From contig JAKQIY010000062.1 in assembly GCA_029561455.1 (NCBI GenBank), forward strand, positions 1 through 64,000: a stretch of DNA of 64,000 bases. Reading direction: 5' to 3'. The translations under genes and the position numbers were made by a program. Position 1 is the stretch's first letter. Each line of letters opens with the position of its first letter. The stretch comes from a bacterium. Its GTDB lineage: Bacteria > Zhuqueibacterota > Zhuqueibacteria > Residuimicrobiales > Krinioviventaceae. The notes beneath the pieces were generated by a model. It did not search any database. It was given only the letters and a program-made list of their open reading frames with translations, and had not been told where the DNA came from. Shown here one piece after another: positions 1-8,252 of the stretch.

Positions 1-8
1 AGTTCCCG

Positions 9-180
9 ACATATCACCCCTACGGGGTTAGATTGTGCTGAGATGGCTCTCTTTCTACAAACATTTCACCGCTTCGCGGTTATTTTAAAGTCAATTAAAT
101 GAAATTAACCCCCGGTAGGGGGTGATATGTTTATAGAATAACACATAAATACAAGCTCAAACCCCGTAGGGGTGACATGT
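9..180. repeat. Cluster of four related palindromic repeats
   Basis: Four copies of one short palindromic motif are visible. Two are in plus orientation (9-29, ACATATCACCCCTACGGGG..., and 61-83, ACATTTCACCGCTTCGCGG...) and two are inverted (107-130 and 159-180, the last being AACCCCGTAGGGGTGACATG plus T). Each has a small hairpin of the CCCCTACGGGG type followed by the tail TGAYATGT. The flank next to copies 2 and 3 is also shared (TTCTACAAACA against TGTTTATAGAA), so the conserved unit is about 30 bases. The alternating orientation suggests a non-autonomous dispersed palindrome rather than an operator. No reading frame covers the region. Confidence 0.8.
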
Positions 181-285
181 TTGAAACCGAGTCCATAAAG
201 TGTCCGGTAGTGAGTTTTTTTGGTGAGATCGGGCAATGCGCGGCAGATATTATCTGATTATCTATTCGTTCTTTTCCGGTAAAAG

Positions 286-325
286 TTTAAATAAAAATGG
301 GATGTACGATTAATCCATACATCCC
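286..325 (-). terminator. Rho-independent terminator after the small membrane protein gene
   Basis: An 8-bp stem GGGATGTA (299-306) / TACATCCC (318-325) has an 11-base loop. Read on the minus strand it is followed by ATTTTTATTT. It lies about 60 bases beyond the stop of the small membrane protein gene and fits the end of the sigma factor operon. Confidence 0.65.
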
Positions 326-383
326 GTATAATTCATTTATACTTAAAGTACATGTATAAATACTTGTTAATCATTAATATGTG

Positions 384-722
384 TTATTGGTTTGATTCCG
401 GAGCTTTATTTCCTTCACCGGTTTCGGCGCAACATTCGGGATGAAAGCGGGATCTCAGCTTATTCTTTAAATCTCTTTCATGAGTGTGCGGCCTGGCATG
501 AGGAAATGATTTAAACAGAATATGCGACAGTACCAGTAATCCCCACGCCTGCCAGAATGTAATGGTAGCAAGACCAAAGATGGTAGGCATGAGCCAGTTC
601 CATAACAGTTTAACGAAAATACCGAACAATAATGCCAACGTCATCGCTATGAGTAAACCGATAAAACCCATTATGATCATTTTTATTATGTATTGCGGTT
701 TATGAAAAGTATGCTTTTCCAT
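384..722 (-). CDS. Small two-helix membrane protein downstream of ECF sigma factor
   Basis: A 112-aa protein with two hydrophobic segments (about residues 13-38 and 46-70) joined by the short motif LLWNWLMP, then a polar C-terminal tail with several His and two adjacent Cys (HPECCAETG). From memory, small proteins with a similar LLWNWLMP...FGL...FWQAWGLL core are common in Bacteroidota and relatives; their function is not known to me. The gene starts 22 bases after the stop of the sigma factor gene on the same strand, so the two are probably co-transcribed and a hairpin terminator follows. A role as a membrane partner of the sigma factor is a guess from position only. The tail lacks the usual zinc anti-sigma HxxxCxxC arrangement. 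Confidence 0.75.
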   Translation of the reverse strand: MEKHTFHKPQYIIKMIIMGFIGLLIAMTLALLFGIFVKLLWNWLMPTIFGLATITFWQAWGLLVLSHILFKSFPHARPHTHERDLKNKLRSRFHPECCAETGEGNKAPESNQ

Positions 723-744
723 TTTATACCTCTGTTTTAAATTG

Positions 745-1272
745 TTATACCAGATTTAATTGTTTACGCAGAAATGACACGGCGTAACGTTTCCGGGCGA
801 TAAGGGTGTTGAGCGGCTCGCCGGTTTCCTCGGCCAGTTCGCGGAAAGTTTTGTCGTTAAGAACTTGTTCCACAAAGACGTACTTTTGTTTTTCCGGCAG
901 CAGTTCTATACTTTGTCTTATCCGCTCTGCATATTCTTCCCACTCGTCGTCGTCAAGATCATCAATATCTTCATCCGCAACCAGATCGTACAATTGCAGA
1001 TCTGCGTCTAAGGCATTGTCAATCGAAACGGTATCCGGCCTTTTGCGCCGATACCAATCGATGATTTTGTTTTTAACAACCGTATACATCCAGCCGGTAA
1101 TATTATCAATCGAGTCCAAAACATTGACATTGCCGAGCAATTGTAAATAGACGTCCTGCAGCAAGTCTTCGGATTCGTCGACAGAATCGATTTTGGAGCG
1201 GATATATGCCGAGAGCTGTCGGTTTTCGGCAATAAATATCTCTTTAAGCTTGTTCGAATGTTCTTTTGTCAT
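745..1272 (-). CDS. ECF-type RNA polymerase sigma factor
   Basis: A 175-aa protein of the size of extracytoplasmic-function sigma factors. Region 2 is visible in the first 75 residues, with the core-binding motif ESEDLLQDVYLQLL and the -10 recognition stretch ITGWMYTVVKNKIIDWYRR. A very acidic linker follows (DEDIDDLDDDEWEEY, about residues 100-115). Region 4 (about residues 120-170) has LPEKQKYVFVEQVLNDKTFRELAEE and a helix-turn-helix ending in IARKRYAVSFLRKQL. It would direct RNA polymerase to a dedicated set of promoters. The only gene behind it in the same direction is a small membrane protein, which may be its regulator or its target. No classical anti-sigma factor is adjacent. Confidence 0.9.
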   Translation of the reverse strand: MTKEHSNKLKEIFIAENRQLSAYIRSKIDSVDESEDLLQDVYLQLLGNVNVLDSIDNITGWMYTVVKNKIIDWYRRKRPDTVSIDNALDADLQLYDLVADEDIDDLDDDEWEEYAERIRQSIELLPEKQKYVFVEQVLNDKTFRELAEETGEPLNTLIARKRYAVSFLRKQLNLV

Positions 1273-1581
1273 TTCACATATAATGACGTAATATGTTGGA
1301 AATTATTGTATGTTTTTTTGGGATTTTTAATCTACGGGAAATAATTTTGAAATGCAAACGGACAAGATAATTACGAATGACGAATTATGAATTAGGAATG
1401 ATGGGGGGATGGCGAAAGGACATGGCTGTTTTGAACGAGGTTTTTAAGGTGCTGTGATATTATAGTCAAGTTCTCTGTTCGGGCAAAGCATTCTTACTCA
1501 TGCTAGTGAATATTTAGAGTTATTTGAAACGAATACTTCACTCCTACTAATTATCTATCCGAACGGAAAATCCTGTAAACT
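1273..1581. other. Intergenic region, no gene seen
   Basis: About 310 bases between the sigma factor start and the end of the ABC exporter operon, both on the minus strand. It must hold the sigma factor promoter. No hairpin followed by a T-run, no repeat shared with the other islands and no RNA gene was recognised. Confidence 0.5.
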
Positions 1582-2307
1582 TTACCGCTGGCTGTTGATA
1601 AAAATTTTCAACAAGACAGCCAGTACCAGTCCATGAATTAAAAGCCCAATAACGGTATAGAGCCAGTATAAAGAAATATTGCTGCCGGCGGTGAAGAATG
1701 TCCCGGTAACCCAGAATGGCGGCAGTATACCGGCCAGGTATTTCCAGTGCGATGGTACAAAGTAATAGATAAAGGGCGCCAAAAACATAATGCCGGCAAG
1801 TTTTCCAAAAGCCATGCCCTCGACCTTGTTTTCCGCAAAAGATGCAATTAATAATGCCGTTATGGGCGTTTCCATAGCGATCATAATAGCGGGGAAAAAT
1901 GAATAGAGCAGCGGAATATGCGCCAGACTATTGGTGTAAGCGAGCACATAAAAACTTGTTATTGCGGCAGCCATAGAGATGGATAATTTATAGGCTAAAT
2001 AGCCGGTTTTCCGTACCGGCGTTACGGCAATAAACGTGATAATCTCTTCATCCCGTTCTTCAAGAATGATAAAACCTGTGATCATGCCGAACAGCAAGGG
2101 GGGGATAAGGCTAAAAAAGCAGATGATCAGCAGGTAATAATCGGCTAAATTAAAAACCAGCTTATCCAGCAGCAAAGCGGATAAGAGCGGAATCAGGAAC
2201 CATACCATTATATATAAAACAACAGTCCCGAACAGAACGAGGATCAGGGTGGAATCGCGGGTAATGTTTTTTATATCGGCAAGCGCCAGGGCCATAATTT
2301 TTTTCAT
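1582..2307 (-). CDS. ABC exporter permease, second subunit
   Basis: A 241-aa integral membrane protein with about six hydrophobic segments and no signal peptide. The frame stays open further upstream to 2391, but the ATG at 2307 (protein MKKIMALALADIKNI) is chosen because it gives an ATGA four-base overlap with the upstream permease stop, the same overlap as between the first two genes of the operon. The start LALADIKNITRDSTLILVLF is typical of ABC-2 type permeases, in which a cytoplasmic helix precedes the first membrane segment. With the ATPase and the other permease it forms an exporter of the three-gene kind known for drug export (fluoroquinolone exporter of mycobacteria). The substrate cannot be told from sequence. 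Confidence 0.8.
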   Translation of the reverse strand: MKKIMALALADIKNITRDSTLILVLFGTVVLYIMVWFLIPLLSALLLDKLVFNLADYYLLIICFFSLIPPLLFGMITGFIILEERDEEIITFIAVTPVRKTGYLAYKLSISMAAAITSFYVLAYTNSLAHIPLLYSFFPAIMIAMETPITALLIASFAENKVEGMAFGKLAGIMFLAPFIYYFVPSHWKYLAGILPPFWVTGTFFTAGSNISLYWLYTVIGLLIHGLVLAVLLKIFINSQR

Positions 2308-3005
2308 AGCGCACCTGTGCCGACAAGTACATGGCGATAAAAATAACGATAAGCTAAAAATGCCGCCAGGGAATTCCAAACTAACAGGCAAATGAACGCA
2401 TAAATAATGTGCAGCAGGCCGGTTGGTTTAACTGCCGCTTCGAGCAAAATTAATGTAGCCCGGGTGGGCAGCACATAGAACAATGGTGTGGAAAAGATGT
2501 GCAGGTATTGGGCTAGCGGCAGGCTTGCTACAAGCCCTAGCCCTAACGCTTTGGCAAAATAATCGTTAACATTTTGGGAGCGCGCAGCGATGATCAGTCC
2601 GAACAAAGTAAAGAATATCACACTCAACCACAAGCCAAACAATAATACCGGGAAATTTATAATAGAGAGATGTATAGGTGTAACAATAATCAACGCCGAG
2701 GCCATAGCCAGAATTGATAATGAAATGACTTTGGCTATAATGTATTCGGATAAACGCAACGGGGTAACGAATAAGCTTTGCAATATATTTTGACCTTTTT
2801 CCAGCAGCACAATGGCGCCGATAAAGAAAAAGCCCAGCATGGTAGTATCTATAAACAACAGCAGGAGAGTTATCGTTTCCCGTATACCCTGCTGAAGATT
2901 AAAGAGTATGAGCAGGTAAAGTACAGATATAAATAAATAGACATAATAGAATCCATGCCGGAACTGGAAAGTTATATCAATGTGTATGGCGTTTAGCAGT
3001 CTCAT
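2304..3005 (-). CDS. ABC exporter permease, first subunit
   Basis: A 233-aa membrane protein with six hydrophobic segments. It begins with a short amphipathic stretch (MRLLNAIHIDITFQFRHGFY) before the first membrane helix, as in ABC-2 permeases. Residues 65-85 (FIGAIVLLEKGQNILQSLFV) hold the conserved ExGQ-like cytoplasmic motif of this permease class, also present as EERDEEIITFIAV in the partner, so the two are distant homologues likely to form a heterodimer. Its start overlaps the ATPase stop by ATGA and its stop overlaps the next permease start in the same way, so the three genes are translationally coupled. Confidence 0.85.
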   Translation of the reverse strand: MRLLNAIHIDITFQFRHGFYYVYLFISVLYLLILFNLQQGIRETITLLLLFIDTTMLGFFFIGAIVLLEKGQNILQSLFVTPLRLSEYIIAKVISLSILAMASALIIVTPIHLSIINFPVLLFGLWLSVIFFTLFGLIIAARSQNVNDYFAKALGLGLVASLPLAQYLHIFSTPLFYVLPTRATLILLEAAVKPTGLLHIIYAFICLLVWNSLAAFLAYRYFYRHVLVGTGAL

Positions 3006-3856
3006 TGCAGTTTCCTGCCGGTGGTTTTAATAAAAATATCCTCCAGCGTGGCTTCCTGGGTATGGATGGTTTCCACAGGAAATGAACTCAACAGGTTCTG
3101 GAAATCCTGATTGGTTGCCAGGGAATCGAGGGAATAGTCCTTGTTTTTAAGACTGCCTTTATCTCGATATTCCACCCTGACCATGCGGGAACCGTGCTGC
3201 AGTTTCAGAGCCCGTGGAGAATCGACAAGAGCGATTTTGCCGTCAACAATAAAAGCTACCCTGTCGCAGAGACTATCGGCAACATGCATGTCGTGGGTAG
3301 TAATACATACTGTAGTACCTTTAGATTTTTGTTCTAGAATGATGTCTTTGATTTTACGCAGATTAACCGGATCCTGACCTGAGGTCGGTTCATCCAGAAA
3401 GAGCAGATCGGGGTTATTCAACAGGGAGCGGCAAAAATTCAGCCGCATTTTCATGCCTTTGGAAAATTCAGCGATACGGGTGTTCTGATCTGTTTCCAGG
3501 CCTACCATTGTCAACAAGTCCAATGGATTTGTGGTAGGACCTTTATAGAGTTTGCTAAAGAAGCGCAGGTTTTCCAGGGCGGTAAATTTGCTGTACAGGT
3601 TGGGAAATTCAAAAGCCACGCCGATGGATTCATAATAGTCGGCATTGATGCGTCTCAGTTCCCGGTTGAGTACTGTTACCTGGCCCTGGTAATTCTTTAA
3701 AATACCGATGAGTATTTTGATGGTAGTACTTTTGCCGGCGCCACTTGGCCCCAAAAAGCCGAATATTTCGCCCTTGGCAATGGTAAAATCGAGTCCCTGT
3801 AAGGTTGGTTCGGCATTGCCCGAATAAGTAAAGAGGAGATTTTGCACATTAATCAT
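3002..3856 (-). CDS. ABC exporter ATP-binding subunit
   Basis: A 284-aa ATPase, first gene of a three-gene operon with two permeases. Walker A is GPSGAGKST (36-44), the signature is FSKGMKMRL, Walker B is LLFLDEP followed by TSGQDP as D-loop, and the switch His lies in CITTHDMHVAD. After the nucleotide-binding domain (about 1-210) a C-terminal extension of about 70 residues ends with ATLEDIFIKTTGRKLQ, the usual end of ABC-2 exporter ATPases of the drug-resistance type. It would drive export of an unknown compound, perhaps a drug or a lipid-like molecule. Start: ATG at 3856; no strong Shine-Dalgarno sequence was seen. Confidence 0.92.
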   Translation of the reverse strand: MINVQNLLFTYSGNAEPTLQGLDFTIAKGEIFGFLGPSGAGKSTTIKILIGILKNYQGQVTVLNRELRRINADYYESIGVAFEFPNLYSKFTALENLRFFSKLYKGPTTNPLDLLTMVGLETDQNTRIAEFSKGMKMRLNFCRSLLNNPDLLFLDEPTSGQDPVNLRKIKDIILEQKSKGTTVCITTHDMHVADSLCDRVAFIVDGKIALVDSPRALKLQHGSRMVRVEYRDKGSLKNKDYSLDSLATNQDFQNLLSSFPVETIHTQEATLEDIFIKTTGRKLQ

Positions 3857-4121
3857 GAAATTCCAGTCATCCGTGAGTTTATAATTTCATCTTTTGTAAC
3901 CCTGGTATTTTACAGGATTTGTAATAATAATAAAGTATTTGTGGAAAAGCAAGTTTTAAAAATTCAAGTTTAAAGGTTATTAGCCCTGCCTGATACGAAT
4001 CCGGGACGAAGAAATGAGAGTTTCCGGACGGTCTCATATCCCCGGCAGAGCCGTAACCCGGATGAAATTGTCCGCTTTATTCCGCTGGTGGTCTCGCCGT
4101 TTCACATCAAACGTTAGGCAT

Positions 4122-4168
4122 TTCGATACGTATCGAAAGGTGAAGCAACTGGACTATTCGATTACCGG
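4122..4168 (+). repeat. Dispersed hairpin repeat, right-hand unit, copy 1
   Basis: This copy reads TTCGATACG, a variable stem arm, GAAAGGTGAAGCAAC, the second arm and ACTATTCGATTACCGG. It aligns base by base with units at 14457-14504, 63433-63480 and 63762-63810 elsewhere in the window. It is the most diverged copy: the first arm is TATCG rather than TCCCG, so the central stem pairs poorly. No matching inverted left-hand unit was recognised next to it. Confidence 0.75.
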
Positions 4169-4190
4169 GTTTTACCTGATTAGTAAAGCT

Positions 4191-4355
4191 CGCCCTGGGG
4201 ATGTTTCCCCAGGGCGCAAAATAAAACAGGACATGTTGTCCTGCCGGGCCACAGGCCCGACCTGCACGATTATTAGCAAGGGGCTGTTGCCAGTTTTTAT
4301 TTGCCGGACAACATGTTCGGCATTAACATGCGGCATGGGGAACATCCCCATGCCG
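4191..4355. repeat. Array of five compact stem-loops
   Basis: Five hairpins follow closely: CGCCCTGGGGA (4191-4201) / TCCCCAGGGCG (4206-4216); CAGGACA (4227-4233) / TGTCCTG (4237-4243); CGGGCC (4245-4250) / GGCCCG (4254-4259); TGCCGGACA (4302-4310) / TGTTCGGCA (4314-4322, one mismatch); and CGGCATGGGGA (4331-4341) / TCCCCATGCCG (4345-4355). Loops are 3-4 bases and mostly ACA or its complement. None is followed by a T-run, so they do not look like terminators. The shared loop suggests a family of small palindromes. Confidence 0.8.
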
Positions 4356-4634
4356 AGCAGTGCTTCGTACCTGGGAGGTGCGTAGCACAGTGTTTAAAGT
4401 CACCTGCCCCTTGCGCCGAGTGCGGTTATTTTCTGCGCGAACGCTGGAAATTTTCCACTATTGACTTGATATAAATGATATATTATATTGTTCAGGAAAA
4501 AGGCAATAATTGTACTGGTTGACCAACCCGAACTTTACTTACCCGGTCGCCTGCGGTTTATGATTTTTAATAATTCACAGTTTTAAATAGAGCAATGCGC
4601 CTCCCGGCGCGGTATTACAGAAAAGGATAACACA

Positions 4635-5549
4635 ATGTACAACAAAGCACTAACACGACGCAGCTTTTTACATGGTGCGGCAGTAGCGGCGCTAACACTT
4701 CCGGTTGGAAAAATTTTAGCGCAACAATCGGACGCTCAGGCAGAAAAGAAAACGGTTTTTCGCATCGGCGCCCTGGATGGGGTTCTATCCGGCAAAGAGG
4801 GATTGACGTGGGAACAGGATTACCGGCGCGGAGCCGATTTGGGATTTGCCGGCATCGAACTGGGTGTGGGTAAAGATTACGCGCAATCGGAGCTTTGGAA
4901 TGCAGAAGGCCGCCAGCGGCTGCGCGGTTTTGCGCAAGCCGCCGGCATCGAAACGCCCTCCATCTGCCTGCATTCCTACTGGCATTTCAGTTTTGCGGCA
5001 AATGATGAGGCAATCCGCAACCAGGCGGTGCAACTGGCGCGGGAAGGGGCTGTTGCCGCCCGGCAAGTCGGAGCCCGCAATATCCTGATACCGTTCACCA
5101 ACCCGGATAATGTTCCCGCCGCAACCGCGTGCGAGCGGTGGATCAGCGGCGTAAAGCAGGCGGCGCCGGCGGCTGAACAGGCCGGGGTGGTCTTTTGTCT
5201 TGAAAATGTTGAAGTGCCCTTTGCCGACAAGCCGGAAGATATTATTGCTATTGTAGATGCCATTGGCTCACCGGCAGTGCAGGTTTATTATGATCCCGGC
5301 AATGCGGTCAGATCGGGCAATGATCCCCTGCATGCTATTCCATTGTTGAACCAACGCATTGCCCAGGTGCATGTCAAAGAGATCAAGGGGAAATACATTG
5401 GCGATGGAATTGTCCCCTGGCCACAAATTATCCGGGCGCTGCGCGATATTGATTATAAAGGATGGTTGATGCTGGAAACCGACGCAACCGACGACGCTAA
5501 AGCAGCAGCGACAAAAAACCTGGCAACGCTTCATAGTTATATGGTGTAG
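4635..5549 (+). CDS. Tat-exported sugar phosphate isomerase/epimerase-like TIM-barrel protein
   Basis: A 304-aa protein. It starts with a twin-arginine signal (TRRSFLHGAAVAALTLPVG, residues 8-26), then an AP-endonuclease-2/xylose-isomerase-like TIM barrel from about residue 40 to the end. Barrel landmarks are FAGIELGVG, SICLHSYWHF, FCLENVEVPF, VQVYYDPGNAV, IAQVHVKEI and GWLMLETDAT, carrying the Glu, Asp, His and Glu residues that bind a divalent metal in this family. These proteins isomerise or epimerise sugars or cyclitols; the exact substrate is unknown. The Tat signal fits a cofactor- or metal-loaded enzyme exported folded to the periplasm. AAAGGA precedes the start. It stands alone, bounded by a hairpin island before and a bidirectional terminator after it. 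Confidence 0.88.
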   Translation: MYNKALTRRSFLHGAAVAALTLPVGKILAQQSDAQAEKKTVFRIGALDGVLSGKEGLTWEQDYRRGADLGFAGIELGVGKDYAQSELWNAEGRQRLRGFAQAAGIETPSICLHSYWHFSFAANDEAIRNQAVQLAREGAVAARQVGARNILIPFTNPDNVPAATACERWISGVKQAAPAAEQAGVVFCLENVEVPFADKPEDIIAIVDAIGSPAVQVYYDPGNAVRSGNDPLHAIPLLNQRIAQVHVKEIKGKYIGDGIVPWPQIIRALRDIDYKGWLMLETDATDDAKAAATKNLATLHSYMV

Positions 5550-5584
5550 GGGAGTGTTTAGTTTTTTTCGCAGGGTAAAAAAAT

Positions 5585-5614
5585 AAAGCCACGGTAGCAA
5601 TGCCGTGGCTTTTT
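5585..5614. terminator. Bidirectional rho-independent terminator
   Basis: AAAGCCACGG (5585-5594) pairs with CCGTGGCTTT (5603-5612), followed by more T on the plus strand and preceded by an A-rich run that becomes T-rich on the minus strand. It sits between two convergent genes (sugar isomerase-like, plus; chemoreceptor, minus) and can end both transcripts. Confidence 0.85.
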
Positions 5615-5659
5615 GTATCATGAGGTTGGGAGAGTTCAGAAAAGTTTCTATTGACGGTT

Positions 5660-7282
5660 TTACCGCATACTTGTTCTTAAGGTAAAGCCCTCCGCCAGTC
5701 TTTGTAACTGTTCCGCCTGGGCAGCTAATTGCTGGGCAACACTGGCGGTTTCCTCGGAATTGGCTGAATTTTGCTGGGTTACCGAGTTTAATTGTTCCAT
5801 GGCGGTGTTCACCTGATTAATACCGGCATTTTGATGTTCAGAACTGGTGGCGATCTGGGACATTAATTCTTCAACTTTAATAACCTGGCTGGTTAATTCA
5901 GAAAGAACTTTACTAACCTGCCGGTTCAGGGCAACGCCTTCTTCCGAACTCTTGATAGACTCCTGGATCATGGACGATGTATTTTTGGCGGCTTCGGCGC
6001 TGCGAATGGCCAGGTTACGCACTTCTTCGGCAACCACTGCAAATCCTTTGCCTGCTTCACCGGCACGGGCCGCTTCAACTGCTGCATTCAGCGCCAATAA
6101 GTTGGTTTGGAAGGCAATATCGTCGATGGTTTTGATGATTTTTGCAGTCGAATCCGATGAACTTTTGATTTTTTCAATGGCAGAGGATAATTGCTGCATG
6201 CTATTGGCTGCGGTCAATGAAGCTTCTTTGGTTTTACCTGAAAGGTCTCTGGCTTCGCGGGCGACGGCCGAATTTTGTCCGGTCATAGAGGTTATTTCGT
6301 GCAAGCTGCTGGAAATCTCTTCCAGAGTGCTGGCTTGCTCCGAGGCGCCCTGGGCAACCTGTTGACTGCTTTCGGTCATTTGTTGGGCGCCGGTTATGGT
6401 TTGGTTAATTGCATTATTAACCTGTTCCAGAATATCGTTTAAATTGTCGAGAGTGGCTTTTAAGGAAGTGGATATTTTCTCAAACAAAAGCTTGGTTTCT
6501 TTAGTATATTCGCTGGCTTCACCAACCTGGAGATCAAAATTCAATTCACCGTTAGCCATTTTAGTCAGATAGCCGTTCAACCGGTCGACTTCACGTTCCA
6601 TATAATGGGTTACTTTGGTCAGGGTAGAGGTATCCTGCACTGCTTCCACGTGGCCAATCTTTTCTCCCTTGCTATTTAGTATATATGAAGTATCCACCCG
6701 GAAATTTAGATCAAATTGTTTAAAGAAAGTTACTTTTTCATTATTTCGCAATCTGTGAACGCCGCAATTCTCGGTATTACAGATATTGGCATTCCAGTTA
6801 CTGCATTGTTTACCTAATACTGTGTCACGTTTGACTTTAAGAAAGTCTTCTACCGGTTTATTAATAAAAGTCCAGTTCATATTCATATCGGTAACCGACA
6901 GCGGGAAGGGGATTGCATCCAGCATTGCCACATACCATTGCGCTTTTTCATCAAATTTTGTACGCAGTCCCGTTATTGTTTCGGCAACATCGCCAAATCC
7001 GCCATAAAACGAACCATTAAAATTAGCATCTTTATTTTCACCGGTAAGCTGTTTGGCGTATAAATACAATTTATTTAACTGCGCTGCAATAAACAGAATG
7101 GCAATAATAGCAGTAACCACCCCGACAATAATACTGGTATATAAAACCCAGGTTGGCGCCGGTATGTCCGGTAAATCCTTGAATTTGTTTAATACTGAAG
7201 AAATCATCACCCAATTTAATACAACAGGAAAAGCAAAAAGTAATACGAGAATGATCTCGATTTTGATTTTCACGTGCTTCAT
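5660..7282 (-). CDS. Methyl-accepting chemotaxis protein with a Cys-rich cytoplasmic PAS domain
   Basis: A 540-aa chemoreceptor. Two membrane helices (about 8-29 and 47-68) are joined by only some 18 residues, so there is almost no periplasmic sensor. A PAS domain follows (about 115-220), containing C160, C168, C173 and H176 in the stretch [17 protein letters not shown], a good candidate site for a metal or redox cofactor. The rest is the MCP signalling coiled coil, with the conserved tip around [19 protein letters not shown] and EEVRNLA. It would signal to CheA/CheW, which are not in the window. The C-terminus (FTLRTSMR) has no NWETF-like CheR tether. It is a single gene on the minus strand with its own promoter region shared with the divergent Cys-rich gene. 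Confidence 0.93.
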   Translation of the reverse strand: MKHVKIKIEIILVLLFAFPVVLNWVMISSVLNKFKDLPDIPAPTWVLYTSIIVGVVTAIIAILFIAAQLNKLYLYAKQLTGENKDANFNGSFYGGFGDVAETITGLRTKFDEKAQWYVAMLDAIPFPLSVTDMNMNWTFINKPVEDFLKVKRDTVLGKQCSNWNANICNTENCGVHRLRNNEKVTFFKQFDLNFRVDTSYILNSKGEKIGHVEAVQDTSTLTKVTHYMEREVDRLNGYLTKMANGELNFDLQVGEASEYTKETKLLFEKISTSLKATLDNLNDILEQVNNAINQTITGAQQMTESSQQVAQGASEQASTLEEISSSLHEITSMTGQNSAVAREARDLSGKTKEASLTAANSMQQLSSAIEKIKSSSDSTAKIIKTIDDIAFQTNLLALNAAVEAARAGEAGKGFAVVAEEVRNLAIRSAEAAKNTSSMIQESIKSSEEGVALNRQVSKVLSELTSQVIKVEELMSQIATSSEHQNAGINQVNTAMEQLNSVTQQNSANSEETASVAQQLAAQAEQLQRLAEGFTLRTSMR

Positions 7283-7682
7283 AGCGGCTCTCTTTGGTTA
7301 ATAAGTGTGATCGGTGATTTTTTTGAACAAGGAGAAATTGCAAATATCTTGCCATAAAAATAATTGTAAAAAAGTATTAAAGTGATTGGAAAAAGTTTAC
7401 ATATTTTTGAAATCGAGACTAATAGACTCATTTCGCCGCTTTGAATTTTTTTATTAAAAACTACTTGGGAATATTTTTCCTGGTGTTTTTTTTCAAAACA
7501 GAAATTCCTTGCAGTTTCACTATTTAATTATTAAACTACAACATTCAAATACCACCGTGTAAATATTTTATTCCGAACTGAAATCAGTCTTGTTTTTTAA
7601 TTTACCAAACACTCATATTATATAGATAAAAATTATCCGGAGAAAATTCCGGAAATGACCAATAGCTAAAAAGGAGAAACAA
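7283..7682. other. Divergent promoter region
   Basis: 400 AT-rich bases between the divergently transcribed chemoreceptor and the DUF3795-type gene. Promoters for both should lie here. No hairpin, operator-like inverted repeat or RNA gene was recognised. Confidence 0.5.
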
Positions 7683-8189
7683 ATGGAGCAGGAGAATCGT
7701 CGTGATTTTTTGAAACATGGGGCGCAATTGTGCGCTATTTGTGCCTTTAGCAGTTGCATCAAAAATGGAGTGGCGCAGGGCGACCCGGAAAAAACTGATG
7801 ATAAAACACCGGACCCGACCAAAATGACTTTTTGCGGATACGAATGTACAATCCAGTGTGAGTTGTATAAAGCCACTCTGGAGAATAATGTTGAATTAAA
7901 GAAAAAAGTATATACAGATTGGAAAATGAAAGAGCGGCGGGGGTTTGATTTTGATCCGGCGCTGGTTTTTTGTTATGGTTGTAAAGTAACAGATAAACCC
8001 TTGAATGCAGTGCTGGAAAAATGTACGGTAAGGAAATGCGCAATGGAGAAAAAGCTTGCGGCCTGTATACAATGCAAGGCTTTAAAGGATTGTGATAAAG
8101 AATTATGGACCAACTATCCTGAATTTAAAAAGCAAATGTTAGAGGTGCAGGTAAAATATGTGAGCCTGAGCGGTAAAGCATTATTATAA
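7683..8189 (+). CDS. Cys-rich DUF3795-type protein with Tat-like signal
   Basis: A 168-aa protein. The start MEQENRRDFLKHGAQLCAIC resembles a twin-arginine signal (RRDFLK) leading into a short hydrophobic stretch with FSSC, which could be a lipobox. The mature part carries the spaced Cys pattern of DUF3795 (CGYECTIQCELY, CYGCK, CTVRKCAMEK, CIQCKALKDC), likely to bind zinc or an Fe-S cluster. DUF3795 proteins are usually small and cytoplasmic; export by Tat is unusual. AAGGAGAAACAA directly before the ATG is a strong ribosome binding site. It is monocistronic, with a hairpin terminator 26 bases after the stop. The function is unknown. Confidence 0.82.
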   Translation: MEQENRRDFLKHGAQLCAICAFSSCIKNGVAQGDPEKTDDKTPDPTKMTFCGYECTIQCELYKATLENNVELKKKVYTDWKMKERRGFDFDPALVFCYGCKVTDKPLNAVLEKCTVRKCAMEKKLAACIQCKALKDCDKELWTNYPEFKKQMLEVQVKYVSLSGKALL

Positions 8190-8214
8190 GTTTTGGCATT
8201 TATATAGGAAAGTT

Positions 8215-8252
8215 ACCCGGCGTATCCTGTTACATACGCCGGGTGGGATTTT
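8215..8252 (+). terminator. Probable terminator after the DUF3795-type gene
   Basis: ACCCGGCGTAT (8215-8225) pairs perfectly with ATACGCCGGGT (8234-8244) over an 8-base loop, followed by GGGATTTT. The stem is strong but the T-run is offset and short. Confidence 0.65.

Larger units (their letters stand above)
3857..4634. other. Gene-free island rich in hairpins and repeats
   Basis: Nearly 780 bases without a credible gene. It separates the minus-strand ABC operon from the plus-strand sugar isomerase-like gene. It holds one unit of the dispersed hairpin repeat (4122-4168) and a run of five compact stem-loops (4191-4355), listed separately. A 123-codon reading frame (4014-4385) runs through these repeats and is judged a by-product. 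Its last 180 bases are AT-rich and probably contain the promoter of the next gene. Confidence 0.7.

Noticed and set aside
1-180. CRISPR array
   Set aside because: The repeats are short palindromes in alternating orientation with irregular spacing, unlike the direct repeats of constant spacing in a CRISPR array. No cas gene is present.
4014-4385. 123-codon plus-strand frame
   Set aside because: It runs through a hairpin repeat unit and five stem-loops, has Arg/Trp-rich low-quality sequence, no ribosome binding site, and its only conserved piece is the translated repeat.
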